From Rhynchospora pubera (Eukaryota > Streptophyta > Magnoliopsida > Poales > Cyperaceae): a DNA stretch of 64,000 nucleotides. The translations under genes and the position numbers were made by a program. The notes beneath the pieces were generated by a model. It saw nothing but the letters and a program-made list of their open reading frames with translations, did no database searches and was not told where the DNA came from. Below are positions 12,516 through 24,797 of this stretch, one piece after another. The DNA is taken from positions 19,330,699-19,394,698 of the forward strand of contig CM051459.1 of the NCBI GenBank assembly GCA_028095005.1. Direction: 5' to 3'. How positions within the stretch are numbered: the first letter of the stretch is position 1; each line of letters opens with the position of its first letter.

Positions 12516-13218
12516 CCATCGTGGACCATACAATCGCTCCAAGATTCGTGCTGCGATGAAGACGCTTGATGAGTGTCTTTTTAAAATATTCCGTCATTTT
12601 ATTCATCCGTCTCCTATTACCGTTCGTCTCTTGACCTCTTCCTTCTTCAGCGAGAGAGAACCCCGACCCCAAGCAATCCCTCTCCCCGCGACTACACGAG
12701 AAAACCCTAGCGATGTCCTCTCCGACCATTCTCCTCTCCCGACTGATCGCACTTCTCCCCTCTCCGAGCAATCACCTCTCCGTTAACTTCCATTGAAATC
12801 TCAACAAGCTTAGCCTCATAGTCGTGGTGGGATAGGATTCGTTGATCTCAACAAGCTTAGTCTTGGCCTCGGTCTGCTAGTATTAGGTTTCTCTATTTTC
12901 TTATCATCTTTTTATATATTACTTCGCATATTTATTGCTTTATTTATTTGGGAAATTTAGTTAACTTCTAGGGTAAATCTTCGATCTACCAGTATTAGTA
13001 TTAGACAAGATACTGGTATGTCTCGAGATACTGGTATGCACCAGTTTAGGTGCGCACATCAGGAATCAAAGATCTCGTCTGAAGATAATTAGTCAAGGAG
13101 CAGGTGGATTAGTTGAACATTATCTAACCAACCCTAGTTAGAGATGTCAGGCGTTTAATTAAATAACATTTTTATGACCACCATTTGTAGGAATTTTAAT
13201 TGATATTATTATATACAG

Positions 13219-14292
13219 ATGTCAGGCGAAGATGGGTCAAGTAGCAATAATTGTGTACAAAATGATGAGACCGATCCTTATATTGGTTTTCTGGATGAAG
13301 AAGAGGAAGGAGATCTAGAAGAAGAAGAAGAAGAAGAAGAAGAAGAAGAAGAAGAAGAAGAAGAAGAAGATGTAGTGATAGCAGATCCTTACGTGGGTAT
13401 GGAATTTAAATCAAGAGAAGATGCATTTCTGTACTACAATATGTATGGTTTCAAGAGAGGTTTTAGCGTTCGTCAGCAATGTAATAGCTCTTCAAAAAAT
13501 GGTGTAACTGCTGTACTGTTTGTGTGCTCAAAAGAGGGGTGATTGCAAAGGCTTTGAATTTGAGGGACTTCTTTGTTCACATGCCCTTAAAGTAATGTGC
13601 AATCTTGGAATCGAGCGACTTCCTCCACATTACATTCTAAAGAGATGGTGTAAGAATGCTAATAGTGAGGTTAAAAGACCTATAAATGAAAGAAGTAGAG
13701 ATGCAAGGGACTCTCAAGCACTTAAAATGTTTAGGATCGCAACACTGGGTCCCAAATTTGACCATATTATCCAATTGGCTTCAAATGATGCGCTTGCTTT
13801 TTCTATGTTGGATGAAATATCGGGTGAGTTGTTGTCTCAAGTATTGCAAATCGTGTCTGATAATCTGACCCAACCATCAGATATAGTAACCGTAGGACCC
13901 AAAGTTGATGAAGGTCCAAGAAAGGCTCTCAAGTTTCAAGATCCTCCACAGTCTCAATGCAAGGGAAGGAAGAGAAAACCTGCACGGTGGAAACCTGCAA
14001 TTGAGAAAGCACTTGTCAAGAGAAGTACCTGTGGCAATTGTGGAAAGAAAGATCATAATAGAAGGGCTTGTCCTAAGCTTGAGGTATTTTGTTTTGTTTA
14101 TTTTTATTTATTCATGAATTCTTGTACTAACCAATATTCTATTTGCATTAGTTTCCTGAAGTTGAGGAAGAATATGGAAAGAAGAATGAGGAAGATTTAG
14201 AGCAAATTGAAGTCGAAGAAAGTGCCGATTTTGATCAAACAGAAAGAGAAGATGTTGAAGAAGGAGATAATAGTGAAGAAGACTTAGACTGA
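13219..14292 (+). pseudogene. FAR1-type MULE transposase gene with the catalytic domain deleted
   Basis: From ATG at 13219 a 107-codon frame encodes an acidic N-terminus with a long poly-Glu run, then ADPYVGMEFKSREDAFLYY..YGFKRGFSVRQ, the start of a FAR1 DNA-binding domain. Around 13536-13545 this is joined, out of frame, to a second open frame with CKGFEFEGLLCSHALKV, the SWIM zinc finger that in full proteins follows the MULE transposase domain. A zinc knuckle CGNCGKKDHNRRAC follows (about 14030-14071). The frame ends in a GT-AG intron (14084-14151) and a final acidic exon 14152-14292 ending TGA. The few hundred residues between FAR1 and SWIM, including the catalytic acidic residues, are missing. 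The product cannot be an active transposase. The upstream 107-aa frame could still give a FAR1-domain fragment. Confidence 0.85.
13308..13369 (+). repeat. (GAA)n microsatellite inside the FAR1 frame
   Basis: About twenty GAA/GAG triplets encode a poly-glutamate run. It is prone to length change but stays in frame here. Confidence 0.95.
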
Positions 14293-15961
14293 TTTCTGTC
14301 ATGCTTTTTTGAGGATGCAATGCTTTCTTTTTATTTCTGTTCCTAATACACTAAGAAGACATTGAAATATTTTGGTTTACTATGCTAACTTTTTGTATAG
14401 AAATATAAGGGTATTTTTGGTACTAATAGAAAAGATAAAAGATATATTTTGTTATGTGTAGTTATGGATATCCTCAAATGTGATGCTTAAATGAAATGTG
14501 AAGTTTTGCATGTAGTGCTTGTATTATGCTTTGATTATATGTTAATTTCTTGCTGCAATTCAACAGTGAGGAACACCACATTATGGTACATTCTGATATG
14601 TTTGGTATGTGTTGATGTGCAAAAGATGCCATTTGTAAATCGCTCTCTATATATACAAAAATTGGTATGGATTGAAGCAACTCGGTACCAAGTTGGTACC
14701 ATACAATGTAAAGAACATGGCATGATTTTATTTGAACCTTCAGTGCTATAATTCTTGTTTTCTTTGAAACAATTGTCGGATTTAATGGAGCATATTTTAG
14801 AAGAAATTCCATTGACATATTTTAGAAGAAATTTCAACTAAAAACAATTATTAACAATTAAAGTATGAATAATCAAATAGAAACACCATGAGCACCTCAG
14901 AAAAAGTTTACCAGAAAAAAGCTAATTTAAATGAAAAATGATAAAAATGAAAAATTGCTGCGAGGTCAAATGCTAGATAAATATACATATTTGTGGTATG
15001 AGGAAATGCAGCACACAAACAACAATACTTTTGTACAAAAAAAAAAGTAGCATAAAACTACTGTTTCATTAAAGAAATAAAGATTAGTACAAATTACATC
15101 CCAAGAGCAATAGCAGTACCGGTACCCTCAACCTCAAAAATAAAAAAAAAACTCTAAGATAAGTACTTTCCAAATTAGATCTAACACAATGTCAAGGTAT
15201 CCAACCCAAAATTAACACATCAAAATCTGCTTTATTTTCCCAAAACCCAATCTTCAGAACTCTGTACCAGCTATCAGCACCTTTTATGAATCTTCAGTAA
15301 TGCCCCTAAAATATCTCAATATTAAACAAGAACATGAATCCTTTTTGAAATGTTATGCACCATGGTCGCTTGCATTCCACTGTAGCCAACCTGTCCACGA
15401 ATTTAAAATGCCATCAATAAACAGAAGCATTGATTTAAGACTGTGCATCTATATTTGGTTTGCAAACTGGTTTAAAATGCCATCAGTAAACTGGTTTTTA
15501 ACATGAACATATCAGGTTTTAGTACAACTAAGAAAAACCTAAAGCAAATATCATAAATTCATAAATCAAGGGAAACTAGAGAATCCAAGTAGGCCTTCGA
15601 TTGAGGAGCCTCAATTTGATCCCAATATAAGTAATAAATCAATAGAATTAGTGAGAGAGAAAAGGAAGAAAAAAGAGAAACTCTTCGTGGAGAGAACCAT
15701 AGGTGACTGGGAGAATGAGATGAACTCAGACGTAGAGGGAGAGGAGATTGCTCGTAGAGAAGCTGAGTATGGAGAGATTGCTTGGCGAAGAGGCGAGAGA
15801 CGAGATGAAAAGGGATTGCTTAGCTAGGGTTACGATGGGCTGGAGAAGGAAAAGGAAAGGTCTCTAACGGAACGAACGGAGCGAAGAAAATTAACGGATT
15901 CGACTCAATCAAGCGCCCATCACAGTACGGAATTTGATGCGAGATATACGGTGTAGATTCA
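14293..15961. other. Interior of the MULE downstream of the transposase remnant
   Basis: This is AT-rich sequence without a second recognised gene. The last 350 bases, read on the minus strand, resemble the left subterminal region (CT-rich with AACCCTAGC and AAGCAATC motifs) and could serve as an outward or inward promoter. Confidence 0.5.
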
Positions 15962-16008
15962 TATTGGACAGGAGGCTGCGTCCCATATATGGGACGCTAG
16001 CAATTCTC
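15962..16008 (-). repeat. Right terminal inverted repeat of the MULE
   Basis: This is the inverted partner of the left end and carries the same internal 20-base palindrome. It is followed directly by the second copy of the 9-bp target duplication. Confidence 0.93.
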
Positions 16009-16351
16009 TATTGTTTAAATAAACACAAACATTGGTAACAGAAAATAATTAATTTTAGCAACGTTTTTCCTTTCTCAGGGCCATTTGGATGTTGTAGGAA
16101 TTTGGAAAATTTGCAATTTCTAGACATAAATTTATTGGGAAGTGTGAAATATTTCTCTATCTAATGAGTATTGCAAATTCTATCCTTCAAATTCTCAATT
16201 ATTTCTTTATCACACCTGCAGGATGAAAAACATCATTAATGATCACTAGAATGAAAATTACCTCATATTCAGATAGGAACGAAATTCTTTCGCAATTAAT
16301 TTTAATGAGGATATGTTAGGTCAGATGTCAAAAACATGCAATTATTGTAAA

Positions 16352-16932
16352 TAGTGTTCTAAATACGTGCCGTGCCGTGTCGTGTCGTGTCAAACACGTC
16401 CGTGTCCGATCATTTGTCGTGCCGTGCCGTGTCGTGTCGTGTCTAAATTCTAAAAGATGGACACGACACGTCTCGTATCCTCGTGTCGTGTCGTATCGTG
16501 TCGTACCATGTCGTGTTTGAACACAATTGAATTTCATAAAATATAATTATATACTTATGCTTATGGGTGAACTAGACATTCAAACTATAAAATTATGCTT
16601 AAAAATAGACAATATAAGGATTTTTCTTATTATTTCGTAATATTTACTATTTTTTATCCTGATTATAAACTTGTTATGTCTCTTGGGTTGTGTCATGCCA
16701 TGTCTCGTGCCGAGTCGTGCCGTATTTCGTGCCGTGCCGTGTCGTGTCTAGACAATTCGCGTGTCGTACCATGCTGTGTCTATTCCATCAAAGTTGGACA
16801 CGACACGCCTAAAGACACGGCACGCTTAAGTTCTCGTGTCGTGCCGTGTCCGTGTTTTACCGTGTCGTAACACCTCCGTACTGTGTCGTGTTGTGCCGTG
16901 TTCAGACACGTCGTGTTTTTTTTAGAACACTA
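16352..16932. mobile_element. hAT-type MITE with CGTGTC/CGTGCC motif arrays
   Basis: The ends read TAGTGTTCTAAA and, inverted, TAGTGTTCTAAA (12-bp TIRs). The flanking 8-mers are ATTGTAAA (16344-16351) and ATTGTGGA (16933-16940), an 8-bp duplication with two transitions, as in hAT elements. Two internal blocks (about 16364-16516 and 16684-16918) are built from short direct and inverted copies of CGTGTCGTGC-like pentamers, separated by AT-rich sequence. There is no transposase frame; the repetitive frames seen on both strands are by-products of the motif array. Confidence 0.75.
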
Positions 16933-16940
16933 ATTGTGGA

Positions 16941-19418
16941 TACCAAAAACACTTGTATTTATAAAAAGGACCATAATTTTAATTCTAAACCACAACAAAT
17001 GAGGAAAATAAAGTTGGTTATGTTTCGGTTAGATAAAAATCAACTCACATCACGCGTAAATAGGAATGTGCTTAAAAATGAAGTGAAGGATTTAACTTAG
17101 TTTAGCTTGATTTATGTATCTAAATCAAATAATTTCGTATCATTTCAAGCTGCAAAACAAGTTGTTGCGAGAATTTAGTTAATTCAATTTTTTTTTTTTT
17201 AAGAAAAAGTGGAGGTCAAGCCTTCCAACTTATTTTTTTAATTAAATGCCACTAGTTAGTTCAAAATTAAACTTTAATATAATCAAACTTCCGGTTACCG
17301 AAGCGTACAAGAACCAAATGTGTAACAAAATTGGCATCTTTGCACTTTTTGGTACGCAAAATATTCGCCTAAATCACCAGACATGTTTTAATTGAAATAT
17401 AAGACTGGAAAAGCTTCCATGGAAGCTCAGATTAATCAGTTTTCATTTTGCGAAAAGTTTGTGCTTTCATTAATTCGGCATGTACAATTAATTCAAGGTC
17501 TAAAATATTTAGGGTATATTATATTTTAACCACAAATGATACATATATAGTTCGTTTATTCTTAAACGTGGTAATATACATATCATGATACTGATTTGCT
17601 GATATTTTTAAAAAGGAAGTCCAATATTTTTTAAAATTGTAACTATACTAAAGTATAATTCATGAATTATTCATTAAATTAGCAACATTCAGGAGTAAAA
17701 TTTGACTAATTTGAAAAATGAATCCTTCTTCATCTGTCAGCTTGTATATAATAATAAAAAAGATAAAGAAAGAATAAATAACTTTGCAAATTATATATTT
17801 GCGAGCTCTTTTGTTGTTATTGTATGAGCTGGCGTTGAATGGATTGAATTTAGATTTACGGAGGGACCAATCAGAGCCTCTTTATGAATTTAAAGGATTC
17901 TCATATGCATACCAATTACCATATACACACAACTATTTTCTACATTAACATTAGTTTTATGCCATACAGCCTTAGGCGGTTAGGCCTTGTCAAGTTTCCA
18001 AGATATATATTACGGACAGAGTGAACAACATAAATATCTTGCATCTCACAAGCGCCACAAAAATTCATCAAAATTTTGAAGTTAATTTATGATGTGTAAT
18101 TCTGCGATACAATTTGTGGGATATTTTGATCACGGAAATGAACAGGAAAACAAAAAAGGATGCATGAGACATTTGATAGAATACGTTAGATTCAAAATTT
18201 TAATCATTATAATTTAATGTGGGGAAATATATTATTTCACAGTTAATCATAACTATGTCACAATAATATTTAGCCAAAGCAATGACTTTTACAATACTAG
18301 CTAATTCATCATCTCTTCCGTTTTCTAAACATATTTCCATAAAAAAAATAATAGCTTCAAAATATAAATATGCGATTCACATAATAAGAATGATTGCATA
18401 TTTTGTTGAGGAAAATATTGATAAAAATGGAGCAGTGGGAAGAGTAGGTTCACAAACCTATTGGGGAAAAAAAAAATTAGCTCTGACCTAATTTTCATAA
18501 ACTTATGTGTTTGACATTTTTTTTTACATATTCGTGCTAAATATTTCCTTCAAAAAAAAAAATTTGCAGCTGGATACCTATATGGTGAACCGAACTAGTC
18601 CTTGGCAAATTCAACCGGCCACCAATTCCGGATTAAGTTATTTATTTATTAACTTATTTTCTAATAAATATTTTTTATTTGAAAAGGTTTTGATTTATCT
18701 CTTTTTCTTAATACATACCGAAATCATCCGATTAGATTTAGCCCGCATCTTTTAGAAGAATAATATTTTTCAGCAAGTTAAGTTAACATGATTATCAAAT
18801 TTCTTACAAATTGCAATAAATTGTTCCAAATATATTTGATTAGTTTAAGTTTTTTTCCTCCAGATATATCATATTCATATTTGACAAATATGAGAAAGTG
18901 CAGTTCGTTCACTCAGGCACCTTCGACAGTTCGACCAATTATACAATGACACGACAATTACTACAAATTCATATATAATGAAGTAAGGAGTAGAATAAAA
19001 AATAAAACAGGTGTCTAATCAGGGTTTCAACTTTCCAGAGGTGGGATGTAAGGAGATTTATCATTAGTGGCAAACTTTTTCCTCTGGTCAATATTCCTTT
19101 TCTTGGACAAGGTTTGCTTTTGGTCAAGTTTTCCTCATGCAAGGCCACTTCCAAGTTTTTTTGGATTCTTTTCTAACGCTAATGTATATATATTATTTTT
19201 TACGATTTCACTATTTATTTAGGAATAAAAGTTTACTTTGTTAAGATAAGAAGGATGTACCAGTACTATTAGCTGAGCATCTGCTGCTCTGCAAGTGCCA
19301 GATGCCGAGTTAGCATCCGCTGCCATAAAAGCAGTCGCACAAAATTAACTATCATGTGGATAATTGATGTGAACCATTCATTTAAAATCAAATGCTTCAG
19401 ATTGACTTTTGACTTATT
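16941..19418. other. AT-rich intergenic DNA
   Basis: No supportable gene, transposon end or tandem array was found here. Confidence 0.4.
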
Positions 19419-19564
19419 GGGTGCGTTTGGATAGGTGTGGGAAGAAGGGAAGAAGAGAAGAAGTATTGGGAAGTGTGTAACTTTGTGAAGAGTTTGGATT
19501 GTTTATAATTTTTTTTCTTCTTCTTCCTTTTTCTTCTTCTTTCTTCCAACGATCCAAACGCACC
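19419..19564 (-). mobile_element. Tourist-like MITE (GTTTGGAT family), about 146 bp
   Basis: The ends are inverted copies of GGGTGCGTTTGGAT. The interior read on the minus strand, with ATTATAAACAATCCAAACTC and ACAAAGTTACACACTT, matches the elements at 33385, 48235 and 54505. The flanking triplet is ATT on both sides, so the target duplication is not the canonical TWA. Confidence 0.75.
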
Positions 19565-21082
19565 CATTAAAAAGGTTTTAGATCTAATTTCTTAATTTGA
19601 TCCTACGATTCACGTACAGAGTATGACATTTTTATACTGTAATTTTTTTAATTTTATTAGCAATGGACATGGAGTCGCCTTATGCACATGTAGTTAAGTC
19701 AAATGCCAGCGAAATTTTAGTGAATTATTTGTCGCTATTTTTTGTTTTAGCAAAAAAAGAAATTTATGTTTGTAATGAGTTGACAGCCGTGCTATTAGCA
19801 TGTTATATCATATTTAAAAATATATATTGAACCTTTTGACAACCCACGAGAAGGAATGTTAAACATTAATTAAGCCAATCAACAGAATATAGAAAAAAAA
19901 AAGTTATATATAGCTGTGTGGTTCATGTACTGCCGTCTGCCGTACTACAAAATAATATAACAAAAATCGAAAACACGATGGCATGCTAAACACTAATTAT
20001 TGCCGGGTCTTAATTTAGAGTATGATGATTTCATTCTAGTAGTGATCGATCTTACATGTGACGAACTTGTGGACAGATCCAGCATATGAAATACTAAATT
20101 ATTGGCTATTAATTCTACTAGACTAGATTAATTAAGTTTACAGAATTACTAAACAAGTTAGATTAAATCTAAGAATATAAAATACTAATTAAATCATGAC
20201 CTATTATATAATATACTGGACTAAGTTTTGAGAGTAACTAGATTTTCAGTTAATATATATATGGCACTATAATGTATATATAGGATAGTCCAGTTATACT
20301 ATTACCTAATAGTGAAAAACGAAAAGCGATTAAAATAGAAAGTCAGTCGACATGGCATTGATAATTGGATCTTGCTATTATTATTTTTTTTTTACATTAA
20401 AATTTTTTCTCTTAGGAAAGATTGTCCTTTGCTTCGTCAACATGCAATACTATTTAATTTAGCGTCCATTTGCATCAGCACGATGTTTTGTCTCTGCAAA
20501 AGTTACAATAGTTGACAGACTTGGCGAAGTCTTTACTGTAATTAATTACTCAAGCGCTCTCGCTGTAAAAAAATTAATACGCATCTCCTGATAATATTCA
20601 AGCCTTAAAAAGTAGGAACTTCAATTAGAAAAAGGTAGGATCAATCATGCTATCCTAAATTCCTATTCCACTTGTGTATACTACTAGGATAATAAGCAAT
20701 ATAAAAGTAGTTATATTTCGTGTTGTACAGAAATTTAATATATCCAAGGAGTGTTATCTCTAGTTTGCTCACCAATGACGAAGCGCCACGTCACTTGGAA
20801 GTGATAGTTGTGATTTTGCTAAATAGGGCGGTGTAAAGTAAAAACTTTAAACTTTGCTTATATTTTTGTTTCTCCAGAATAGATTTGGCATTTGCAGACA
20901 ACATGGCACGAGCAAAGACCACGGATCATCAGTCATCTTTTTGTTCAGTGTTTTTTTTTTTTTTTAAGTTTTGTGCGACATTTTTAATAGTACTAATGAT
21001 AGGGCTATTTTTCTGCTCTCCAAGAACTTATCCAAATCTTCTAGCAGTTAGTTTAAGTAAAATCCAAATATTTTAATTATAT
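19565..21082. other. AT-rich intergenic DNA
   Basis: No gene or delimited repeat was recognised in this stretch. Confidence 0.4.
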
Positions 21083-21091
21083 ATATGTTTA

Positions 21092-21522
21092 GAGGAGGGT
21101 TCCAATGCCAACATTTTGGTTGCCCCCAAATTCCAACATTCCATTAGTTAGTTATTTTTTCAAAATTTAAAATTGCAACATCAAATCCAAACCGCTCAAT
21201 TTATTCAATTTAATGACCGATGTATTTTCATATAATTTTTTTAAATTTTAGAGTTTATTTGATACTCCATCAAGAGGTAGAAAAATAAACGAACCTTATT
21301 AATTGTGATAGATTCATTCTAATACGTTCATGTTTTAGCCTTTGATGGAGTATCAAATAAACTCTAAAATTTACAAAAATTATATGAAAATACATCGGTC
21401 ATTAAATTGAATAAATTGAGCGGTTTGGATTTGATGTTGCAATTTTAAATTTTGAAAAAAATAACTAACTAATGGAATGTTGGCATATGGGGCAACCAAA
21501 ATGTTGACATTGAACCCTCCTC
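21092..21522. mobile_element. Full-length foldback MITE (MULE-type), 431 bp
   Basis: A perfect 9-bp duplication ATATGTTTA flanks it (21083-21091 and 21523-21531). The left end GAGGAGGGTTC is repeated inverted at the right end. The inverted arms extend about 190 bp each with high identity, leaving a loop of about 50 bases, so a transcript would form one long hairpin. There is no coding capacity. Confidence 0.92.
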
Positions 21523-21531
21523 ATATGTTTA

Positions 21532-22311
21532 TTCATTATAATTTCTAATGGATTTTAATTATTCTTCAAATATTTTCGTTCCTGTAAACTAGTGTACCTT
21601 CCACTTCCAGATCTCTTTTTCTTGCATGACGATGAAGCTGCTTTTGGTTTCTTTATTGGAATGCACCCAACTTAAAAAAGCAACTAGTATAGCTGTCCGG
21701 TCCGGGCCTTACCTCCCATTCCATTACCAGGTAACAATTTTACATTTTTACTCATTTTATTTCCTTTCACACGAGGACAGTCAAACTTTGTAACATACTA
21801 ACATCCAAATCATATTTCTAGCATGGTTTGACGGTTGTGTTATTTGCTCTCTGTTTTTTTTTTTACCCAAAAAAAAATTTACTCGACCAACAACACCTCT
21901 TTTATAGTTAGGTAACACCAGTCACTTTCCATCAAATAAGAAATAACTTCAATCACTGTATGAGTACTGCGATTGACACAGAAACATACCTCTTTTTTTT
22001 TCTGATAAAAGATGAGGTTGATAGCTTGCAATGATACTATTCTAATACAAGTTTTTACAACCAACAGAGAAACATCAACATTAATTCAGTATATCTTTTA
22101 TAACAACAATTAGTAGCTCTGTATTGGAAATATCTTTCAACATAACAAGATTTACCTGTATTTGAAAATGAGTGTTTCCTGCTCTAAAAATATTGTTCCA
22201 AAGTACAAACAATGCTAACTTCTTTTCTTGATAGCTACTGTCAATTTTTTTTAAAAAAAAAAAGAGGGGGGGGGCAAATCTACTTATTTCCCTCTCCATT
22301 TTTATCATATA
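21532..22311. other. Intergenic DNA
   Basis: AT-rich, with poly-A/T and a poly-G run near 22265-22273. No gene is seen. Confidence 0.4.
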
Positions 22312-22576
22312 CTAGCTTAAGATGCCCTCATATGCGGGCAAATAAAGAAACAAAATAATTATAATAACAATATATTGTTTAATCTAGTATAGATACAAAT
22401 AGATATGTTATTTAAATTTATTTCTTTATTAGACAAAAAATCAAAATATATTGTTTCTTCGTATGGCGATTAATGTCCGATCACAGATCAAATCAATCGA
22501 ACGGCATAAACACCTGTTACATGCTAGACCTAGCGTGTAATACATTTACGGTCTGTGCGTTTATAAGTAGTAGAGA
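22312..22576 (-). mobile_element. Non-autonomous Helitron, copy 1 (265 bp)
   Basis: On the minus strand it begins TCTCTACT and ends CTAG. It has a short hairpin (TGCCC...GGGCA around GCATATG) about 10 bases before the 3' end, and it sits between A and T. These are the four Helitron hallmarks. The copy at 49348-49605 has the same ends and a similar interior in opposite orientation. There is no coding capacity. Confidence 0.85.
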
Positions 22577-23456
22577 TAAGGGAATCAGCTAATTAAATTA
22601 GCATTAACTTATTTAAATAACAAGAAGAAAAATGACAACAACATAAACTCACTGTAAAAACATAAACAATTTCTTCGACCAACACCGCAAGAAGAATAGA
22701 GTAGAAGACACATAATAAGAGAAATAATAAAGAAACGAAAAGGACCAATGCAGGGAGGGTCATTTTGGAAAAAGACACTAGAGGGGTACCGTCTAACATA
22801 ACGTGGGACAACCAGTCGTGATCCATAATCTGTGGGGCCCACAGGCAGCAGGACCACGACAATGCCACACGAGAAGTATAATTTATTATTGGGTCCTACT
22901 TCTACTTCTCTCTTTCACTCTCTCCCTTTGTAGGGGATCTCTGTCCGTTAAATAAAATTTTGTTTGTTGCGTAACTTGTGTTACCTTTTGTTTCCTCTTT
23001 TATTCCCAGGGATCCGGTCCAGCCCACAAGTGGACCGAATGTGGGAGCCCATTTCTTTATGATCAGCTGTGTGGCCAATCAGGTTATAGCCGTACAACAA
23101 TTAACATTAATCAGAAACGGACTGAACCCCTCCAGTACAAAAAATAATGGAGGGTTTTCTTATTTTCTGAAACAGCAAACCGAATGATAAATAGTGTAAA
23201 TTTTTTGTATTACACTATGACGAATAATATAAGAGCTGAAATAGGTGCTCAAAATATTGTTTGATTATCATTTTTTGTTCAAAATAAACTTGTCTCCCTC
23301 TAGCCCCCTTAAATTTCCTCAATTGTGCTTTCCCTGATTGTTCTAAGAAAGCAATATGTATATCATTATTATTACTTTTTGTTTGTGTTATTAATAATAG
23401 TAACAGTATTTATTATTATTTTAACTATAACAATGATTATAATTATGATGAAGGAG

Positions 23457-23457
<1 letters not shown>
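22577..23457. other. Intergenic DNA
   Basis: Contains a GGGGCCCAC-rich patch near 22835-22850 and short frames without recognisable products. No gene call is justified. Confidence 0.35.
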
Positions 23458-23500
<43 letters not shown>

Positions 23501-23505
23501 TATTT
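23458..23505. repeat. (TTA)n microsatellite
   Basis: About 13 uninterrupted TTA units are followed by imperfect ones. Confidence 0.95.
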
Positions 23506-23620
23506 CAATGTCTTTTAATTTTTGACACTATTTATTTTTTCATTCTTCATGTTTATTATCGTTATGCTTGTAATTACTATATGTAATTTTGTAGTTGTGA
23601 TAGTAAATAATTTTATTATG

Positions 23621-24053
23621 AGTAAGGTTCCGGTGCCACACTTTTTTGATGCCACAAATGCCACACTTTTACTTTTTATTTTAAATTTTAAAAAGTTAAA
23701 ATATAATCGTCCGATCCAAACTGTTGATTTTGTTCATTCTAATGATGGATGCATTGTTATAAAATTTCATAATTTTTAAAGTTTATTTGATGCTTGATCA
23801 AAAGATAAAAAATGAACGGATCAAAATAACTAAAATAGATTAATTCTAATATGTCAATTTTTCAACCTTTTGATCAAGTATCAAATAAACTTTTAAAAAT
23901 TATGAAATTTTAGGACAATACATCCATCGTTAAAATGAACAAGATCAACGGTTTGGATCAGACGATTATATTTTAAAATTTTACAATTTAAAATAAAAAG
24001 GTAAATTATGACATTTGTGACACAAAAAAAAAATATGACACCGGAATCTTACT
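23621..24053. mobile_element. Foldback MITE, about 433 bp, related to the 21092 and 48508 elements
   Basis: The inverted ends read AGTAAGGTTCCGGTG and AGTAAGATTCCGGTG. Long inverted arms share motifs with the 21092 element (ATCAAATAAACT, then AATTATGAAA, then an ACATC..TC.TTAAAATGAA region, and a CGGTTTGGAT-type motif). The flanks ATTTTATTA (23610-23618) and TTTTTATTA (24054-24062) are an imperfect 9-bp duplication candidate, but the left copy is two bases away from the inverted end, so the boundary is approximate. Confidence 0.75.
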
Positions 24054-24062
24054 TTTTTATTA

Positions 24063-24521
24063 CTTTGTTTATACTTTGTTGTTGTCATTATCCTTATCAT
24101 TGAATGATTGAACCAATAAAAAACTTTTTGAATGTTTAAATCTTACATGGCAAGAATACCAATTCAGAGGTCTGGAAAAACTTTTGATTGACATGCCCGA
24201 AGTGTGACAACTTATTTGTTACGATTTAAAATCAAGTAAATTCAACTTCAGTCTATGTTGATATTTAAGCTGAACTCCCCTGCCCGGCTGCCCGAAGGGA
24301 AAAAACGGAGTCTCCCGTTATTTGATACCGGACAGGAGAGAAGGGGACCAGGGGTCCAGGAAGATAGTGCTTGTTAGGTGCATAAAGCGTGCTCGGTCAC
24401 CTTGGTGTGTTTCTACAAAAGAATCAATTAGAAAGGAGCTTTTTATGGGGGAACCACACGGGGACACACAGCGTTGACTGAACGGGAATAGCAGTGGAAT
24501 AAAGAATTGGGATGACTAGAG
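24063..24521. other. Intergenic DNA upstream of the LINE insertion
   Basis: No feature was recognised. Confidence 0.35.
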
Positions 24522-24797
24522 TCTGTTACAGTATAGTTTTTTTTTTTTTTTTGAAAGAAAGCACCCCAAGCAGGGGTACCAAATCTTAAAAACTAAAGAA
24601 GAGTTAAAGAGTCACAGAAGTGACTCATACAAGCAACAAAACAAAGAAGTCAAAGCCCACCTACAAAGTAGCAAAAGCCTTCTAAGGCGCTAAGCCACAA
24701 CTACAGTCAGACCAAAGCTAGTAAAAACCCCAGAAAAGAGGTAGTACAGATACAAAGCCAAACACATCAAAGTTATGACATAAAAGAGATCCTCCAA

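Larger units (their letters stand above)
12469..16008 (+). mobile_element. Mutator-like element (MULE, FAR1-type), internally deleted
   Basis: The element is bounded by a perfect 9-bp target duplication TATTGTTTA (12460-12468 and 16009-16017). It has terminal inverted repeats of about 47 bp with one mismatch (12469-12515 and 15962-16008). Each TIR contains the perfect 20-base palindrome GCGTCCCATATATGGGACGC. Looser similarity continues inward for roughly 200 bp on each side (motifs such as AAGCAATCCC and AACCCTAGC in CT-rich sequence). It encodes one plus-strand gene related to FAR1/MULE transposases that lacks the catalytic core. The 9-bp duplication and FAR1-type protein identify the superfamily. 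Clean ends and duplication suggest a fairly recent insertion. Confidence 0.93.

Noticed and set aside
16328..16870. Repetitive open frames on both strands rich in Thr-Arg-His or Cys-Arg-Val
   Set aside because: They are by-products of the CGTGTC/CGTGCC motif array in the hAT-type MITE and have no domain or start context.
22800..23190. Possible promoter and first exon near GGGGCCCAC and a CT-rich segment
   Set aside because: No downstream coding exons with recognisable protein similarity or a consistent splice chain could be found.
23325..23779. Hydrophobic frames resembling membrane proteins
   Set aside because: They translate a TTA microsatellite and AT-rich sequence; there is no membrane-protein signature beyond poly-Ile.
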